From positions 1 through 64,000 of the forward strand of contig JAFXEX010000010.1 in assembly GCA_017520825.1 (NCBI GenBank): a DNA stretch of 64,000 nt. Direction: 5' to 3'. Made by a program: the position numbers and the translations under genes. Shown piece by piece: positions 32,505 to 41,558 of this stretch (the first letter of the stretch is position 1; each line of letters opens with the position of its first letter). The notes below the pieces were generated by a model. It ran no database searches, was not told the DNA's origin, and saw nothing but the letters and a program-made list of their open reading frames with translations. This DNA is from Clostridia bacterium (GTDB lineage: Bacteria > Bacillota > Clostridia > Oscillospirales > SIG627).

Positions 32505-33626
32505 TTAATGAACGATGCACTTTTCAGTATCCTTATCAAAGATATGAAGTCTGTTAACGTCAAGAGCAACCTTGATGTCTGTACCAACGGCTGAGCTTGA
32601 GTGAGCGTTAACGTTTGCGATGAGGTTCTGCTCGTCACCGGCAACGAGGTAGAGGTAGATGCATGAACCCATAAGCTCTGTAACGTCAACGTGAGCTGTG
32701 ATAACCCAGTTGGAAAGAGACTCAAGGTACATGGGCTCGTCGTGAATACATTCAGGACGGATACCTGCGATAACTTCCTTGCCGATGTAGTTCTGAAGCT
32801 CTTCGTTTTCTGCCTTTTCAGCAGGGAGAAGAAGCTTGTTTCCGCCGAAGCAGAAGTAGATGTCGGAGCTGTTCTTTTCCTTTTCGATAGTACCGTTGAT
32901 GAAGTTCATCTGAGGAGTACCGATGAAGCCTGCAACGAACATATTAACAGGGTAGTCGTAAAGTCTTTGAGGACTGTCAACCTGCTGAATAAGACCGTCC
33001 TTCATAACTACGATTCTGGTAGCCATGGTCATAGCCTCGACCTGGTCGTGAGTAACGTAGATGAAGGTAGTTGCAAGTCTTGTGTGAAGCTTTGTAAGCT
33101 CTGTTCTCATCTGTGTACGAAGCTTAGCGTCAAGGTTTGAAAGAGGCTCGTCAAGAAGGAATACCTTGGGCTGACGAACGATAGCACGACCGAGAGCAAC
33201 ACGCTGTCTCTGACCGCCTGAAAGAGCTGCAGGACGTCTGTCAAGAAGGTGAGCGATGTCAAGAACTCTTGCAGCTTCCTCAACCTTTCTCTTGATTTCC
33301 TCCTTGGGAACCTTACGAAGCTTAAGACCAAATGCCATGTTCTCGAACACGGTCATATGGGGATAAAGAGCGTAGTTCTGGAAAACCATCGCAATGTCTC
33401 TGTCCTTAGGTGCTACGTCATTAACGATCTTGTCGCCGATGAAGAGCTCACCCTCGGAAATTTCTTCAAGACCTGCAATCATTCTCAGAGTTGTTGATTT
33501 ACCACAACCTGAAGGACCAACCAGGATGATAAACTCCTTGTCCTTGATTTCAAGGCAGAAGTCCGATACGGCTGTTACGCCACCGGGGTACTTCTTGTAA
33601 ATGTGTTTAAGTGATACACTTGCCAT
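32505..33626 (-). CDS. Sugar ABC transporter ATPase, MsmX/UgpC type
   Basis: 373 residues. The N-terminal NBD has Walker A VGPSGCGKSTT, signature LSGGQRQRVALGRAI and Walker B FLLDEPLSNLDAKLR. The C-terminal region (about 240-370) holds the MOI/TOBE domains typical of CUT1 sugar importers. No permease or binding-protein genes are nearby, so it is probably the shared MsmX-like ATPase that energises several carbohydrate importers. It has its own promoter and terminator. Codon use is biased to frequent codons, which hints at high expression. Confidence 0.93.
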   Translation of the reverse strand: MASVSLKHIYKKYPGGVTAVSDFCLEIKDKEFIILVGPSGCGKSTTLRMIAGLEEISEGELFIGDKIVNDVAPKDRDIAMVFQNYALYPHMTVFENMAFGLKLRKVPKEEIKRKVEEAARVLDIAHLLDRRPAALSGGQRQRVALGRAIVRQPKVFLLDEPLSNLDAKLRTQMRTELTKLHTRLATTFIYVTHDQVEAMTMATRIVVMKDGLIQQVDSPQRLYDYPVNMFVAGFIGTPQMNFINGTIEKEKNSSDIYFCFGGNKLLLPAEKAENEELQNYIGKEVIAGIRPECIHDEPMYLESLSNWVITAHVDVTELMGSCIYLYLVAGDEQNLIANVNAHSSSAVGTDIKVALDVNRLHIFDKDTEKCIVH

Positions 33627-33690
33627 TGACTGACCTCCTATTTAGTACAAAACTTAAAGTTTTTAGATTACATAATTATCTTACTGTAAT

Positions 33691-33719
33691 ATGATAACAG
33701 AAATCGCAAAAATAGTAAA
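33691..33719 (-). promoter_or_regulatory. Promoter for the sugar ABC ATPase gene
   Basis: On the minus strand: TTTACT (33714-33719), 17-bp spacer, TATCAT (33691-33696). It lies 65 bp before the ATG. Confidence 0.6.
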
Positions 33720-33837
33720 GATGTTAATTTCCCAATTTTCAAGCCCGACATATGTCAATATTGCACAAATTTTGGACAAACGATGTCCAAAACCCCTTAT
33801 TTTAAGGCACCTCGTTTTTTTGAAATTAATTACTTAC

Positions 33838-33892
33838 TTATCAAATTATCCTTAATTTCGCATTTTGCATTCTTCATTCTGCATTATTTAAC
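33838..33892. repeat. Family A interspersed repeat, terminal fragment
   Basis: Only the right-hand terminus is present (TTATCCTTAATTTCGC, then CATTTTGCATTC and TTCATTCTGCATTA). It abuts the tex stop codon. Confidence 0.65.
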
Positions 33893-36034
33893 GCCTTTCA
33901 TGGTGAGGCCGATTCTCTTGGTTTTAACGTCAACCGATATGACGCTTACCTTGACGATATCGCCTACCGAGAGCGCCTCGGAGGGATGCTTGATATACTT
34001 GTCGGAAATCTGTGAAATGTGAACCAGACCGTCCTGATGCACGCCGATATCAACGAAGGCGCCGAAGTCGCACACGTTTCTCACCGTTCCCGTCAGCACC
34101 ATTCCCTCGTAAAGGTCGTTAAGGTCGAGAATATCGTCACGGAGCACAGGCTGTTCAAAGTCGTCTCTTATGTCAAGTCCCGGCTTTTCAAGCTCACGCA
34201 CTATATCCTCAAGGGTGGGAACGCCAACGCCCAGCTCCTCGGCAAGCTTTTCCTTGCCGTAAGCCTGCACCTTGTCGGACAGTCCCGAAAGTCCGTTTAT
34301 ATCACCCTTTTTCAGCTCACAGCCGAAAAGCTCCATAAGTTTTCTTGCCACGCCGTAGGACTCGGGGTGAACGCCGGTGTTGTCAAGGGGCTCCTTGGAG
34401 TCGGGCAGTCTCAAAAATCCTGCGCACTGCTCAAACGCCTTGTCACCAACTCTGGGCACCTTCTTTATCTTGTCAACGCTATCGAACTCGCCGTTTTCCT
34501 CTCGGTATTTAACGATATTTTTTGCCGATACCGAGTTGATTCCGGCAACGTAGGACAGAAGGGCAAAGGATGCCGTATTGAGATTTACGCCAACGCTGTT
34601 AACACAGCTTTCAACCACTCCACCCAGCGCCTCGTCAAGTCTTTGGGGCTTCATATCGTGCTGATACTGTCCAACTCCTATTGCCTTGGGCTCGATTTTT
34701 ACAAGCTCTGCAAGGGGGTCCTGAATTCTTCTCGCAATGGACACGGCGCTTCTTTGAGTTACGTCGAAGTCGGGGAACTCCTTGGCAGCAAGCTCTGACG
34801 CCGAGTAAACCGACGCGCCTGCCTCAGAGGTTACGATGTACTTGGTTTTCAGTCCGTTGTTCTTTATCATATTGGCAACGAACATTTCGCTTTCCTTGGA
34901 AGCCGTTCCGTTTCCGATTGATATAACGTCAACGCCGTACTTCTTAATGAGCGAAAGCATAATTCTCTCACTTTCCTCAATTCTCTCCTGAGGCTTGGTG
35001 GGATAGATAACGGCAGTGTCAAGCACCTTACCCGTCTTGTCAACTACGGCAAGCTTACAGCCCGTTCTGTAGCCTGGGTCAAAGCCGATTACCGTCTTTC
35101 CCTTGAGAGGTGGCTGGAGAAGAAGGTGCTTGAGGTTGTCCTCAAATACCACAATAGCGCTCTCCGACGCAGTATCGAATATCATAGAACGGATTTCACG
35201 CTCAATGGAGGGGAATATAAGTCTTGAATAGGAATCCCTTACGGCAGAGTCTACCAGTCGGGTGAATATACTACCGGGGATAACGTTACGGTTGATGAGG
35301 AAGCTGAGGGGCAGATATTCGTCTATCTCCACCGACACCTTCAGGAAGTCCTCCTTTTCACCTCTGTTGAGAGCAAGCACTCTGTGACCGGGGATTTTCG
35401 ATATAGCCTCGCTGTAATCGTAGTACATACGGTACACCGAGTCCTCTTCCTTTGAAGCCTTTGACACAATCATACCGTTGTCAAAAATAAGTGAACGGAG
35501 TGTCTGACGGAACTCTGCGTTGTCCGAAATGTTTTCGGCAATAATGTCAAGAGCGCCTGCAATTGCGTCCTCAACGGTTTCAACGCCCTTTTCGGCATCA
35601 ACGTATTCTTGGGCAAAGGAATTCACGTCGCCCTCTTTTATCTCCTGAGCAAAGATAAGGTCGGCAAGGGGCTCAAGTCCCTTTTCTCTTGCCACAGAGG
35701 CACGTGTCTTACGCTTTGGCTTGTAGGGACGGTAGATGTCCTCAACCTCGGTAAGAGTCTGTGCCTTATCAAGCGCCTCTCTTATTTCGTCGGTAAGCTT
35801 GCCCTGCTCCTCTATTGAAGAAAGCACCTCTTCCTTGCGCTTTTCAAGATTTCTCAGATAGGTGAGCCTTTCAAATATTTGACGGATAATCTGGTCGTCA
35901 AGGGATCCCGTCATTTCCTTTCTGTATCTTGCGATAAAGGGAATAGTGTTTCCGTCGTCAATAAGCTCGATAGTGTTTTTAGCCTGAATTTCCTTGATAT
36001 TGAATTCAGATGCGATGACTTTGATGAAATCCAT
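33884..36034 (-). CDS. tex: Tex: S1-domain RNA-binding transcriptional accessory protein
   Basis: 716 residues, normal for Tex. The N-terminal helical region and YqgF-like RNase H fold (KTVIGFDPGYRTGCKLAVVD) are followed by helix-hairpin-helix segments (LSYVAGINSVSAKNIVKYRE) and a C-terminal S1 domain (about 640-712: GMVLTGTVRNVCDFGAFVDI). It binds nucleic acid and affects transcription or RNA turnover. It is monocistronic and divergent from the DUF975-like gene. Confidence 0.96.
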   Translation of the reverse strand: MDFIKVIASEFNIKEIQAKNTIELIDDGNTIPFIARYRKEMTGSLDDQIIRQIFERLTYLRNLEKRKEEVLSSIEEQGKLTDEIREALDKAQTLTEVEDIYRPYKPKRKTRASVAREKGLEPLADLIFAQEIKEGDVNSFAQEYVDAEKGVETVEDAIAGALDIIAENISDNAEFRQTLRSLIFDNGMIVSKASKEEDSVYRMYYDYSEAISKIPGHRVLALNRGEKEDFLKVSVEIDEYLPLSFLINRNVIPGSIFTRLVDSAVRDSYSRLIFPSIEREIRSMIFDTASESAIVVFEDNLKHLLLQPPLKGKTVIGFDPGYRTGCKLAVVDKTGKVLDTAVIYPTKPQERIEESERIMLSLIKKYGVDVISIGNGTASKESEMFVANMIKNNGLKTKYIVTSEAGASVYSASELAAKEFPDFDVTQRSAVSIARRIQDPLAELVKIEPKAIGVGQYQHDMKPQRLDEALGGVVESCVNSVGVNLNTASFALLSYVAGINSVSAKNIVKYREENGEFDSVDKIKKVPRVGDKAFEQCAGFLRLPDSKEPLDNTGVHPESYGVARKLMELFGCELKKGDINGLSGLSDKVQAYGKEKLAEELGVGVPTLEDIVRELEKPGLDIRDDFEQPVLRDDILDLNDLYEGMVLTGTVRNVCDFGAFVDIGVHQDGLVHISQISDKYIKHPSEALSVGDIVKVSVISVDVKTKRIGLTMKGVK

Positions 36035-36106
36035 TTTAACCTCGTTTAAAAATAAAATATTTATAGTAAGTTTACCATATTTTCACACAAATTGCAACCT
36101 CACAGA

Positions 36107-36134
36107 TTGACTTTTTTTGGATTCGTGGTAAAAT
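36107..36134 (+). promoter_or_regulatory. Promoter for the DUF975-like gene
   Basis: TTGACT (36107-36112), 16-bp spacer, TAAAAT (36129-36134), followed by AAGGAG before the ATG at 36166. Confidence 0.7.
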
Positions 36135-36165
36135 AATACAGAACATTCTTGAAGGAGACGACTTA

Positions 36166-36841
36166 ATGAAGGAAAAATGTAAAAGATACAGAGACAGCGC
36201 CAAGCTCGCCGTCTTTTCTCATATGAACAGCGCAATCCTCGCCGTTATTGCGTCGGGGCTTGTTGCAACCCTTATAAATTATTACTATCAGATTACGGCA
36301 GTTGATAAGAACGTCAATATTTTCAGTGGCGACGTTGAGGTTCTGAAGCTGACGGCGATGGTTGCTTTGCTGTCGGTGTTTGCCAATCTTCCCCTGAGCT
36401 ATTGCGCAGCGCGCTTTTATCTGGTGAACCAGAAAAAGCCCCTTTGAAAGAGCAACTCTCAAGGAGCTATTTGCCCCCTTTTCAAGTCCTGCCCTGCTTC
36501 TCAAGGGAAGCCTTTTGATGCTGATAACCTCCTTTCTCACGGTGATTGGCTCGGTGGTCCTGGTGTTCCCCGTCTACTTCACCTATTGCATGGCAGTTTT
36601 CGTTACCTTGGATAAGCCCGAGGCATCGGTCTTTTCGGCGTTGAGAGAAAGCCGACGAATGATGAAGGGGCATAAGTGGACGGCGTTCCGTACCACCCTT
36701 CCTATTCTCGCAGCCTACGCACTTGTAAGTATTTTCCTTAACTCACTTTATTTTATTTCCTTTTTCGTCATATCAATAGTGGAGGCAGTATTCTTCGTAA
36801 CCCTTGCCATTATTTACGACGATATAAGGAGAAACGCATAG
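36166..36841 (+). pseudogene. DUF975-like membrane protein gene, split by a +1 frame change
   Basis: Two reading frames together encode one membrane protein of about 225 residues. Frame 1 (36166-36447) covers residues 1-93 with two membrane segments and ends NQKKPL-stop. The +1 frame continues from about 36446 with ERATLKELFAPFSS, more membrane segments, and the family-typical ESRRMMKGHKWTAF. The join must lie between 36428 and 36444, because the second frame has a stop just before this. The frame-1 stop sits in CTT TGA (36442-36447); a +1 slip on CTT gives the second frame directly. A one-base deletion or sequencing error is the simplest explanation. Ribosome binding site and promoter are intact. 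Confidence 0.75.
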
Positions 36842-36862
36842 CTTTTTAACGGAGTCCAACCA

Positions 36863-37669
36863 ATGAAAAAATATAGAATTATAGACGCTCACTGTCATAT
36901 ATACCCCGATAAGATAGCGCAAAAGGCATCGGAAAGCACGGGGCATTTTTACGGAATTCCCACTCTCCTTGACGGCAAGGTATCCACCCTTTTGGAGCAC
37001 GGTCAAGAGGCAGGAATAGACCACTTCGTAGTCCAGTCGGTTGCCACCACGCCCAAGCAGGTTTCAAGCATAAACCAATTTATCGCAAGGACAGTTGCCG
37101 AAAGTGACGGCAAATTCACAGGTCTTGGAACACTTCACCCCGACAGTGAGAATATAAAGGCAGAGGTTGAGGAGATTATAAACCTCGGCTTGAAGGGAGT
37201 AAAGCTTCACCCCGATATTCAGCAGTTCAAGATAGACGATTACCGTATGCTGAAGATATACGAGCTTTGCGAGGACAGACTTCCCATTCTTATGCACACG
37301 GGGGACAGCCGTTTCGATTTTTCAAACCCCAACAGAATGGTGCCCATACTTGATATTTACAAAAATCTGACGGTTATAGGCGCTCATTTCGGAGGCTGGT
37401 CGGTGTGGGAGGAGGCTACCGAAAAGCTGAGTAGCTACGAAAACTTTTACGTGGATTGCTCGTCCTCTCTCTACGCAATGACTCCCGAAAAGGGAAAGGA
37501 GCTTATCTACGCCTACGGCGTGGACAGAGTGCTTTTCGGCACGGATTATCCCATATGGGAGCCTGCAACCGAGCTTGACCTGTTTATGAGGCTTGACCTC
37601 ACCGACGGGGAGCGTGAGAGCATACTCTGTAACAACGCGAAAAAGATGTTTGATATAAAGTTAAACTAA
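36863..37669 (+). CDS. Amidohydrolase-family metal-dependent hydrolase
   Basis: 268-residue TIM-barrel enzyme of the amidohydrolase-2 type. Metal and active-site motifs: DAHCH near the N terminus (residues 8-12), KLHPD, LMHTGD, GAHFGG and the late Asp in GTDYP. It resembles decarboxylase or lactonase members (ACMSD-like), but no substrate can be inferred. It starts 21 bases after the frameshifted membrane gene and is probably co-transcribed. A distant paralogue is at 49576. Confidence 0.88.
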   Translation: MKKYRIIDAHCHIYPDKIAQKASESTGHFYGIPTLLDGKVSTLLEHGQEAGIDHFVVQSVATTPKQVSSINQFIARTVAESDGKFTGLGTLHPDSENIKAEVEEIINLGLKGVKLHPDIQQFKIDDYRMLKIYELCEDRLPILMHTGDSRFDFSNPNRMVPILDIYKNLTVIGAHFGGWSVWEEATEKLSSYENFYVDCSSSLYAMTPEKGKELIYAYGVDRVLFGTDYPIWEPATELDLFMRLDLTDGERESILCNNAKKMFDIKLN

Positions 37670-37706
37670 AAAGCATCTGCCTTTTCAGGCAGGTGCTTTC
37701 TTTTTG
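37669..37706 (+). terminator. Terminator after the amidohydrolase gene
   Basis: AAGCATCTGCC and GGCAGGTGCTT (one G-T pair) with a 6-base loop, then TTCTTTTTG. Confidence 0.9.
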
Positions 37707-37726
37707 TATATGATACAATTATAAAA

Positions 37727-37761
37727 CCTTTCATTTTCGGTTTTCACCCAAATATGAAGCC
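37727..37761 (-). repeat. Family C terminal fragment
   Basis: 35 bp matching one end of the family C element (minus strand: GGCTTCATATTTGGGTGAAA). The rest of the element is missing. It shows that family C ends are scattered independently. Confidence 0.65.
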
Positions 37762-37792
37762 ATAGATTTTGTAAAAAATTCTTACATATATA

Positions 37793-37821
37793 TTGTAATT
37801 TTTATAAATATATAGTATAAT
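37793..37821 (+). promoter_or_regulatory. Promoter for the BRO-N gene
   Basis: TTGTAA (37793-37798), 17-bp spacer, TATAAT (37816-37821). Confidence 0.75.
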
Positions 37822-37874
37822 ACAATGGAATAAGAATATTTACTTGATAAGCTCTTTCACGGAGGTTATACATA

Positions 37875-38729
37875 TTGGATAATAAAATACAAGTATTTGA
37901 AGATAAAAGAATAAGAACCCTATGGAACGAAGAAACGGAAGAATGGTATTTTTCAGTCGTTGACGTAATTGGCGTATTAACGGACAGTCCAAATCCAAGA
38001 AAGTATTGGAGTGTTCTTAAAACACGCTTAAAAAAAGAGGGAAATGAGTCGGCTACAAATTGTAGTCAACTGAAATTAAAATCACATACCGACGGCAAAT
38101 CGTATAAAACAGACGTGGCTGACACAGAACAGCTCTTGCGAATTATACAATCAATACCGTCACCTAAAGCCGAGCCCTTTAAGCTGTGGTTAGCGCAAGT
38201 AGGAAGAGAAAGAATTGAAGAAACCATTGACCCCGAGCTCACAATAGAAAGAGCCCTTGAAACCTATCTTAAAAAAGGCTATACACGGGAGTGGATAAAC
38301 CAAAGATTGCAGGCTATTCAGGTAAGAAAGGAATTAACTGACGGATGGGATGCAAGAGGCGTTCAAAAAGGCGTAGAGTATGCAATTCTTACCGATGAAA
38401 TTACAAAAGCCTGGTCAGGACTGACAACCAGAAAATATAAAAATCTTAAAGGTCTTACGAAAGAGAATTTAAGAGATAATATGAGCACTCTTGAGCTTGT
38501 GCTTAATATGCTTGCAGAAGCAACTACTACAGAATTGTCAAAAAAGGAGCAACCACAAAGCTTTGACGATAACGTAAAAATTGCCCGTGAAGGTGGTTCG
38601 ATTGCAGGGGATACAAGAAAAGCTATTGAAAAAAGAACAGGCGATCCAATAATAACGCCAAAAAATGCAACCGAGCTAAATCAGGTTGTGGTTGATTTGA
38701 TTGAGAATATATCAAACGATGATGAATAA
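37875..38729 (+). CDS. BRO-N domain protein, DinD/antirepressor-like
   Basis: 284 residues. The N-terminal BRO-N domain (about 5-110: RTLWNEETEEWYFSVVDVIG) is the one found in phage antirepressors. The C-terminal part (about 120-284) matches the plan of DinD, the DNA-damage-inducible protein that binds RecA in E. coli. The start is a TTG with GGAGG 9 bases upstream; no ATG is available. AT-rich with its own promoter and no phage genes next to it. It is either an acquired phage gene or a host DinD; no LexA box was recognised near the promoter. Confidence 0.85.
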   Translation: MDNKIQVFEDKRIRTLWNEETEEWYFSVVDVIGVLTDSPNPRKYWSVLKTRLKKEGNESATNCSQLKLKSHTDGKSYKTDVADTEQLLRIIQSIPSPKAEPFKLWLAQVGRERIEETIDPELTIERALETYLKKGYTREWINQRLQAIQVRKELTDGWDARGVQKGVEYAILTDEITKAWSGLTTRKYKNLKGLTKENLRDNMSTLELVLNMLAEATTTELSKKEQPQSFDDNVKIAREGGSIAGDTRKAIEKRTGDPIITPKNATELNQVVVDLIENISNDDE

Positions 38730-38756
38730 CTAAATTTAATTTTTGTGAGGTTTACT

Positions 38757-39695
38757 ATGGAAGAGAATTTCTGCACCCTTGAAGAACTGATAAAGGAGCT
38801 TAATCTTACTCCGTCTTATTTGCCCGTTGATGCAGGGGAAATCCATATCGTCTCCAACGAGGTGAACCGTCCCGGTTTACTTCTTGCAGGCTTTTTCGAG
38901 CGCTTCGACTCCGACAGAATTCAGGTGCTTGGAATGGCTGAATATTGCTATCTTGAAAGCTTTCCCCGTGAGGAAGCCTTGCAGAGGCTTGATGCCTTTT
39001 TGGCTCACAAGCCCGTTGCAGTGGTGTTTTCACATTGCGAGGAGGTTTTCGACGGTGCCCTTGAGCTTGCCCAAAAGCACAAGGTACCGATTTTACACAT
39101 AAAGCAAAAGACCTCACCCTTTATGGCAGCACTCATTTCATCACTCAACGTTAAGCTTGCGCCAATGATTTCAATGCACGGCGTTTTCGTTGAGGTTTAC
39201 GGTGAGGGTATACTCATTACCGGTGACAGTGGTATCGGCAAGAGTGAGGCAGCAATAGAGCTTGTAAAGAGAGGTCACCGTCTCGTTGCCGACGACTCGG
39301 TTGAAATAAGACGAGTGTCGGACAAAACACTGGTTGGTACAGCCCCCGAGCTTATCCGTCACTACATAGAGCTTCGTGGTATCGGTATCGTTGACGTAAG
39401 ACGTATATTCGGTATGGGCGCCGTAAAGAACACCGAGAAAATTGACCTTGTTATAAACCTTGAGCAATGGGATAAGGATAAATTCTACGACCGTTTCGGT
39501 CTTGAAACCGAATACACCGAGATTATGGGGCTTAAAATCCCGAGTATAACCATTCCCGTCAAGCCCGGCAGAAACCTTGCGGTAATTATTGAAATTGCAG
39601 CAATGAATCACCGTCAGAAAAAGATGGGCTACAATACGGCAGTGGAGTTCAACAAGAAGCTTATGGGCGACTCCGACACCTTTGAGGAAAGATAA
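38757..39695 (+). CDS. hprK: HPr kinase/phosphorylase
   Basis: Phosphorylates and dephosphorylates HPr at Ser46, controlling carbon catabolite repression in Firmicutes. 312 residues from the ATG at 38757; an in-frame GTG four codons upstream is part of the GTGAGG ribosome binding site. The N-terminal domain is followed by the kinase domain with Walker A GDSGIGKS and the family signature LRGIGIVDVRRIFGMGAV. It is the first gene of the hprK-murB-whiA run. Confidence 0.96.
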   Translation: MEENFCTLEELIKELNLTPSYLPVDAGEIHIVSNEVNRPGLLLAGFFERFDSDRIQVLGMAEYCYLESFPREEALQRLDAFLAHKPVAVVFSHCEEVFDGALELAQKHKVPILHIKQKTSPFMAALISSLNVKLAPMISMHGVFVEVYGEGILITGDSGIGKSEAAIELVKRGHRLVADDSVEIRRVSDKTLVGTAPELIRHYIELRGIGIVDVRRIFGMGAVKNTEKIDLVINLEQWDKDKFYDRFGLETEYTEIMGLKIPSITIPVKPGRNLAVIIEIAAMNHRQKKMGYNTAVEFNKKLMGDSDTFEER

Positions 39696-39699
39696 CGCT

Positions 39700-40629
39700 A
39701 TGAATAAGCTGATTACAGACTTTTTAAAGGAAGCTTCAGATAAGGGAATTACGGATATTAAAAGAGACCTTCCCATGAGCGAATACACCACCTTCAAAAT
39801 AGGTGGCAATGCAGACCTTGCCGTCTTTCCAAAAAGCCGTGAAGAGCTGACCGACGCCGTAACCGTTGCCAAGGCCATTGGCTTGCCCGTCTACCTTGTG
39901 GGCAAGGGGTCAAACCTTTTGGTTTCCGACGAGGGCTTCAGAGGTGTTATCGTTTTCACGGGTGGACTTGATAAAATAACCCTTGAGGGCAACTGTGTTT
40001 ACGCCGAGGCAGGAGTCAATCTCACTGCCCTTTCAAGAAGCGTTGCCGAGAGGGGACTGTCGGGGCATGAATTTGCCTGCGGTATCCCCGGGACCGTGGG
40101 AGGCGCCGTTTATATGAACGCAGGTGCCTACGGCTCCGAAATGAAAAACGTAACGGTTTCATCAGACTATTGGTCGTCCACCCTGGGCTTTGGAACGCTT
40201 TCGGGGGACGAGCAGGGCTTCGGCTACAGAGAGAGCGCATATATGAAGGGCGATAAAATCATTCTGGGCTGTAAGATGATGCTGTGGGAGGGTAATCCCG
40301 AGGAAATACTTGCCACTTGCCGAGAGCTTCTGGCAAAGCGTCGGGAAAAGCAACCCCTTGAATATCCCAGCGCAGGCTCCTCCTTCAAGCGTTACCCCGG
40401 CAGATTTACCGGGCAGATGATAGAGGAAGCAGGGCTTAAGGGCTTCTCGGTGGGAGACGCTCAGGTCAGCACCAAGCACGCAGGCTTTATAGTCAACAAG
40501 GGCAGGGCAACCTGCAGAGAGGTCATAGAGCTTGTGGGAATAATAAAAGAAAAGATTTTTGATAAAGAGGGTGTGAAAATAGAGTGCGAGATACGTTATC
40601 TGTCACCTCTGGGAGAGGTCACACTGTAA
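39700..40629 (+). CDS. murB: UDP-N-acetylenolpyruvoylglucosamine reductase
   Basis: NADPH- and FAD-dependent second step of UDP-MurNAc synthesis for peptidoglycan. 309 residues. FAD-binding region PVYLVGKGSNLLVSDEGF, central CGIPGTVGGAVYMNAGAYG, and the substrate-side GFGYRESAYMKGD and PSAGSSFKRYPG of the type IIb/Firmicutes class. It lies 4 bases after hprK, and its 3' end overlaps whiA by 46 bases. Confidence 0.96.
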   Translation: MNKLITDFLKEASDKGITDIKRDLPMSEYTTFKIGGNADLAVFPKSREELTDAVTVAKAIGLPVYLVGKGSNLLVSDEGFRGVIVFTGGLDKITLEGNCVYAEAGVNLTALSRSVAERGLSGHEFACGIPGTVGGAVYMNAGAYGSEMKNVTVSSDYWSSTLGFGTLSGDEQGFGYRESAYMKGDKIILGCKMMLWEGNPEEILATCRELLAKRREKQPLEYPSAGSSFKRYPGRFTGQMIEEAGLKGFSVGDAQVSTKHAGFIVNKGRATCREVIELVGIIKEKIFDKEGVKIECEIRYLSPLGEVTL

Positions 40630-41558
40630 AGGCTTCCTACAGCGCAAGCGTTAAGGAGCGCCTTTGCGCCAGAACGGCTTTTGAGGTAGGTCTTGAGGCA
40701 GTTGCCCCCGACGCCTTCTCCAAAAGGTGCGAAAAATGCTGTGCCCTTGCCTTCTTCTACGGAGTTACCCTTTTTTCACGCCGTCTTGAGCGTGAGACCA
40801 TGACTCTGTCAATTGAAAACGAAGCGCTACTTGAAATATGCACCTACGTGATGATTCACTATTTCCTTGCGCAACCCGAGGTAAGACAGACCGAGCGCAG
40901 TGGAAAAAAACGCTTCGAGGTCTCCTTCGGACGTGATTTGGTGGGCTACGAGCTTTTTGAGAAGCTTCGTGACGAGGAAAAGGACTTCGCCTTCGCCCTT
41001 GAATGTGAAAGCTGTAAAAAATACTTTTTGAGGGGCGCATTTCTTTCGGCAGGCACCATTTCAGACCCAAAATCAGACTACAGAATAGAATTTCTCCTGA
41101 AGGATATGAAAAACGCCGAGGCGCTTGCCGATTTTATAGGCAGTGAGTTTTCACCAAGAATTTCAAAGCGCCGTTCCGATTGCGTGGTGTATATAAAGGG
41201 AAACGAAAGGACCGAAAGCTTCTGCACCTTTATAGGCGCCGAGTCGGTAACCCTTGACATTATAGAAAAATCCATCGAAAAGGAAACTATGAACGCCCTT
41301 AACCGAAGCTGTAACTGTGAGCACGCCAATATGAAAAGAACGGTTAACGCTTCCGTTCAGATCAGGCAAGCCATAAAAAAGCTTCGTGACAGTGGAAAAT
41401 TTGCAACGCTGTCTGACGACCTGAAGCTGACTGCAGAGCTGAGAGAGCAGTACCCCGAGGCGTCACTTTCCCAGCTTGCCACCATGACCGAGGGTGGAAT
41501 ATCACGCTCGGGAATAAACCACAGATTAAAAAAGCTTATTGAATTATCGGAGGAATAA
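40584..41558 (+). CDS. whiA: WhiA-family DNA-binding regulator
   Basis: 324 residues. The N-terminal LAGLIDADG-like domain (about 15-215) and C-terminal HTH (about 280-320: ASLSQLATMTEGGISRSGIN) are the standard WhiA plan. WhiA links division and sporulation in Actinobacteria and affects cell division in Firmicutes. The only available start is GTG 40584, inside murB, with AGAGGGTG about 10 bases before it. This adds about 15 residues before the usual N terminus. The rapZ and yvcK/gloG genes normally between murB and whiA are missing. The TAA overlaps the dnaE ATG. Confidence 0.92.
   Translation: MRDTLSVTSGRGHTVKASYSASVKERLCARTAFEVGLEAVAPDAFSKRCEKCCALAFFYGVTLFSRRLERETMTLSIENEALLEICTYVMIHYFLAQPEVRQTERSGKKRFEVSFGRDLVGYELFEKLRDEEKDFAFALECESCKKYFLRGAFLSAGTISDPKSDYRIEFLLKDMKNAEALADFIGSEFSPRISKRRSDCVVYIKGNERTESFCTFIGAESVTLDIIEKSIEKETMNALNRSCNCEHANMKRTVNASVQIRQAIKKLRDSGKFATLSDDLKLTAELREQYPEASLSQLATMTEGGISRSGINHRLKKLIELSEE

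Noticed and set aside
32242..32508. 88-codon plus-strand frame before the sugar ABC ATPase gene
   Set aside because: It is the family C element plus the terminator of the ATPase gene read through; no ribosome binding site.
37875..38729. BRO-N gene as evidence for a prophage at 37-39 kb
   Set aside because: Both neighbours are core genes with no phage genes; DinD-like host genes with the same domain are common.
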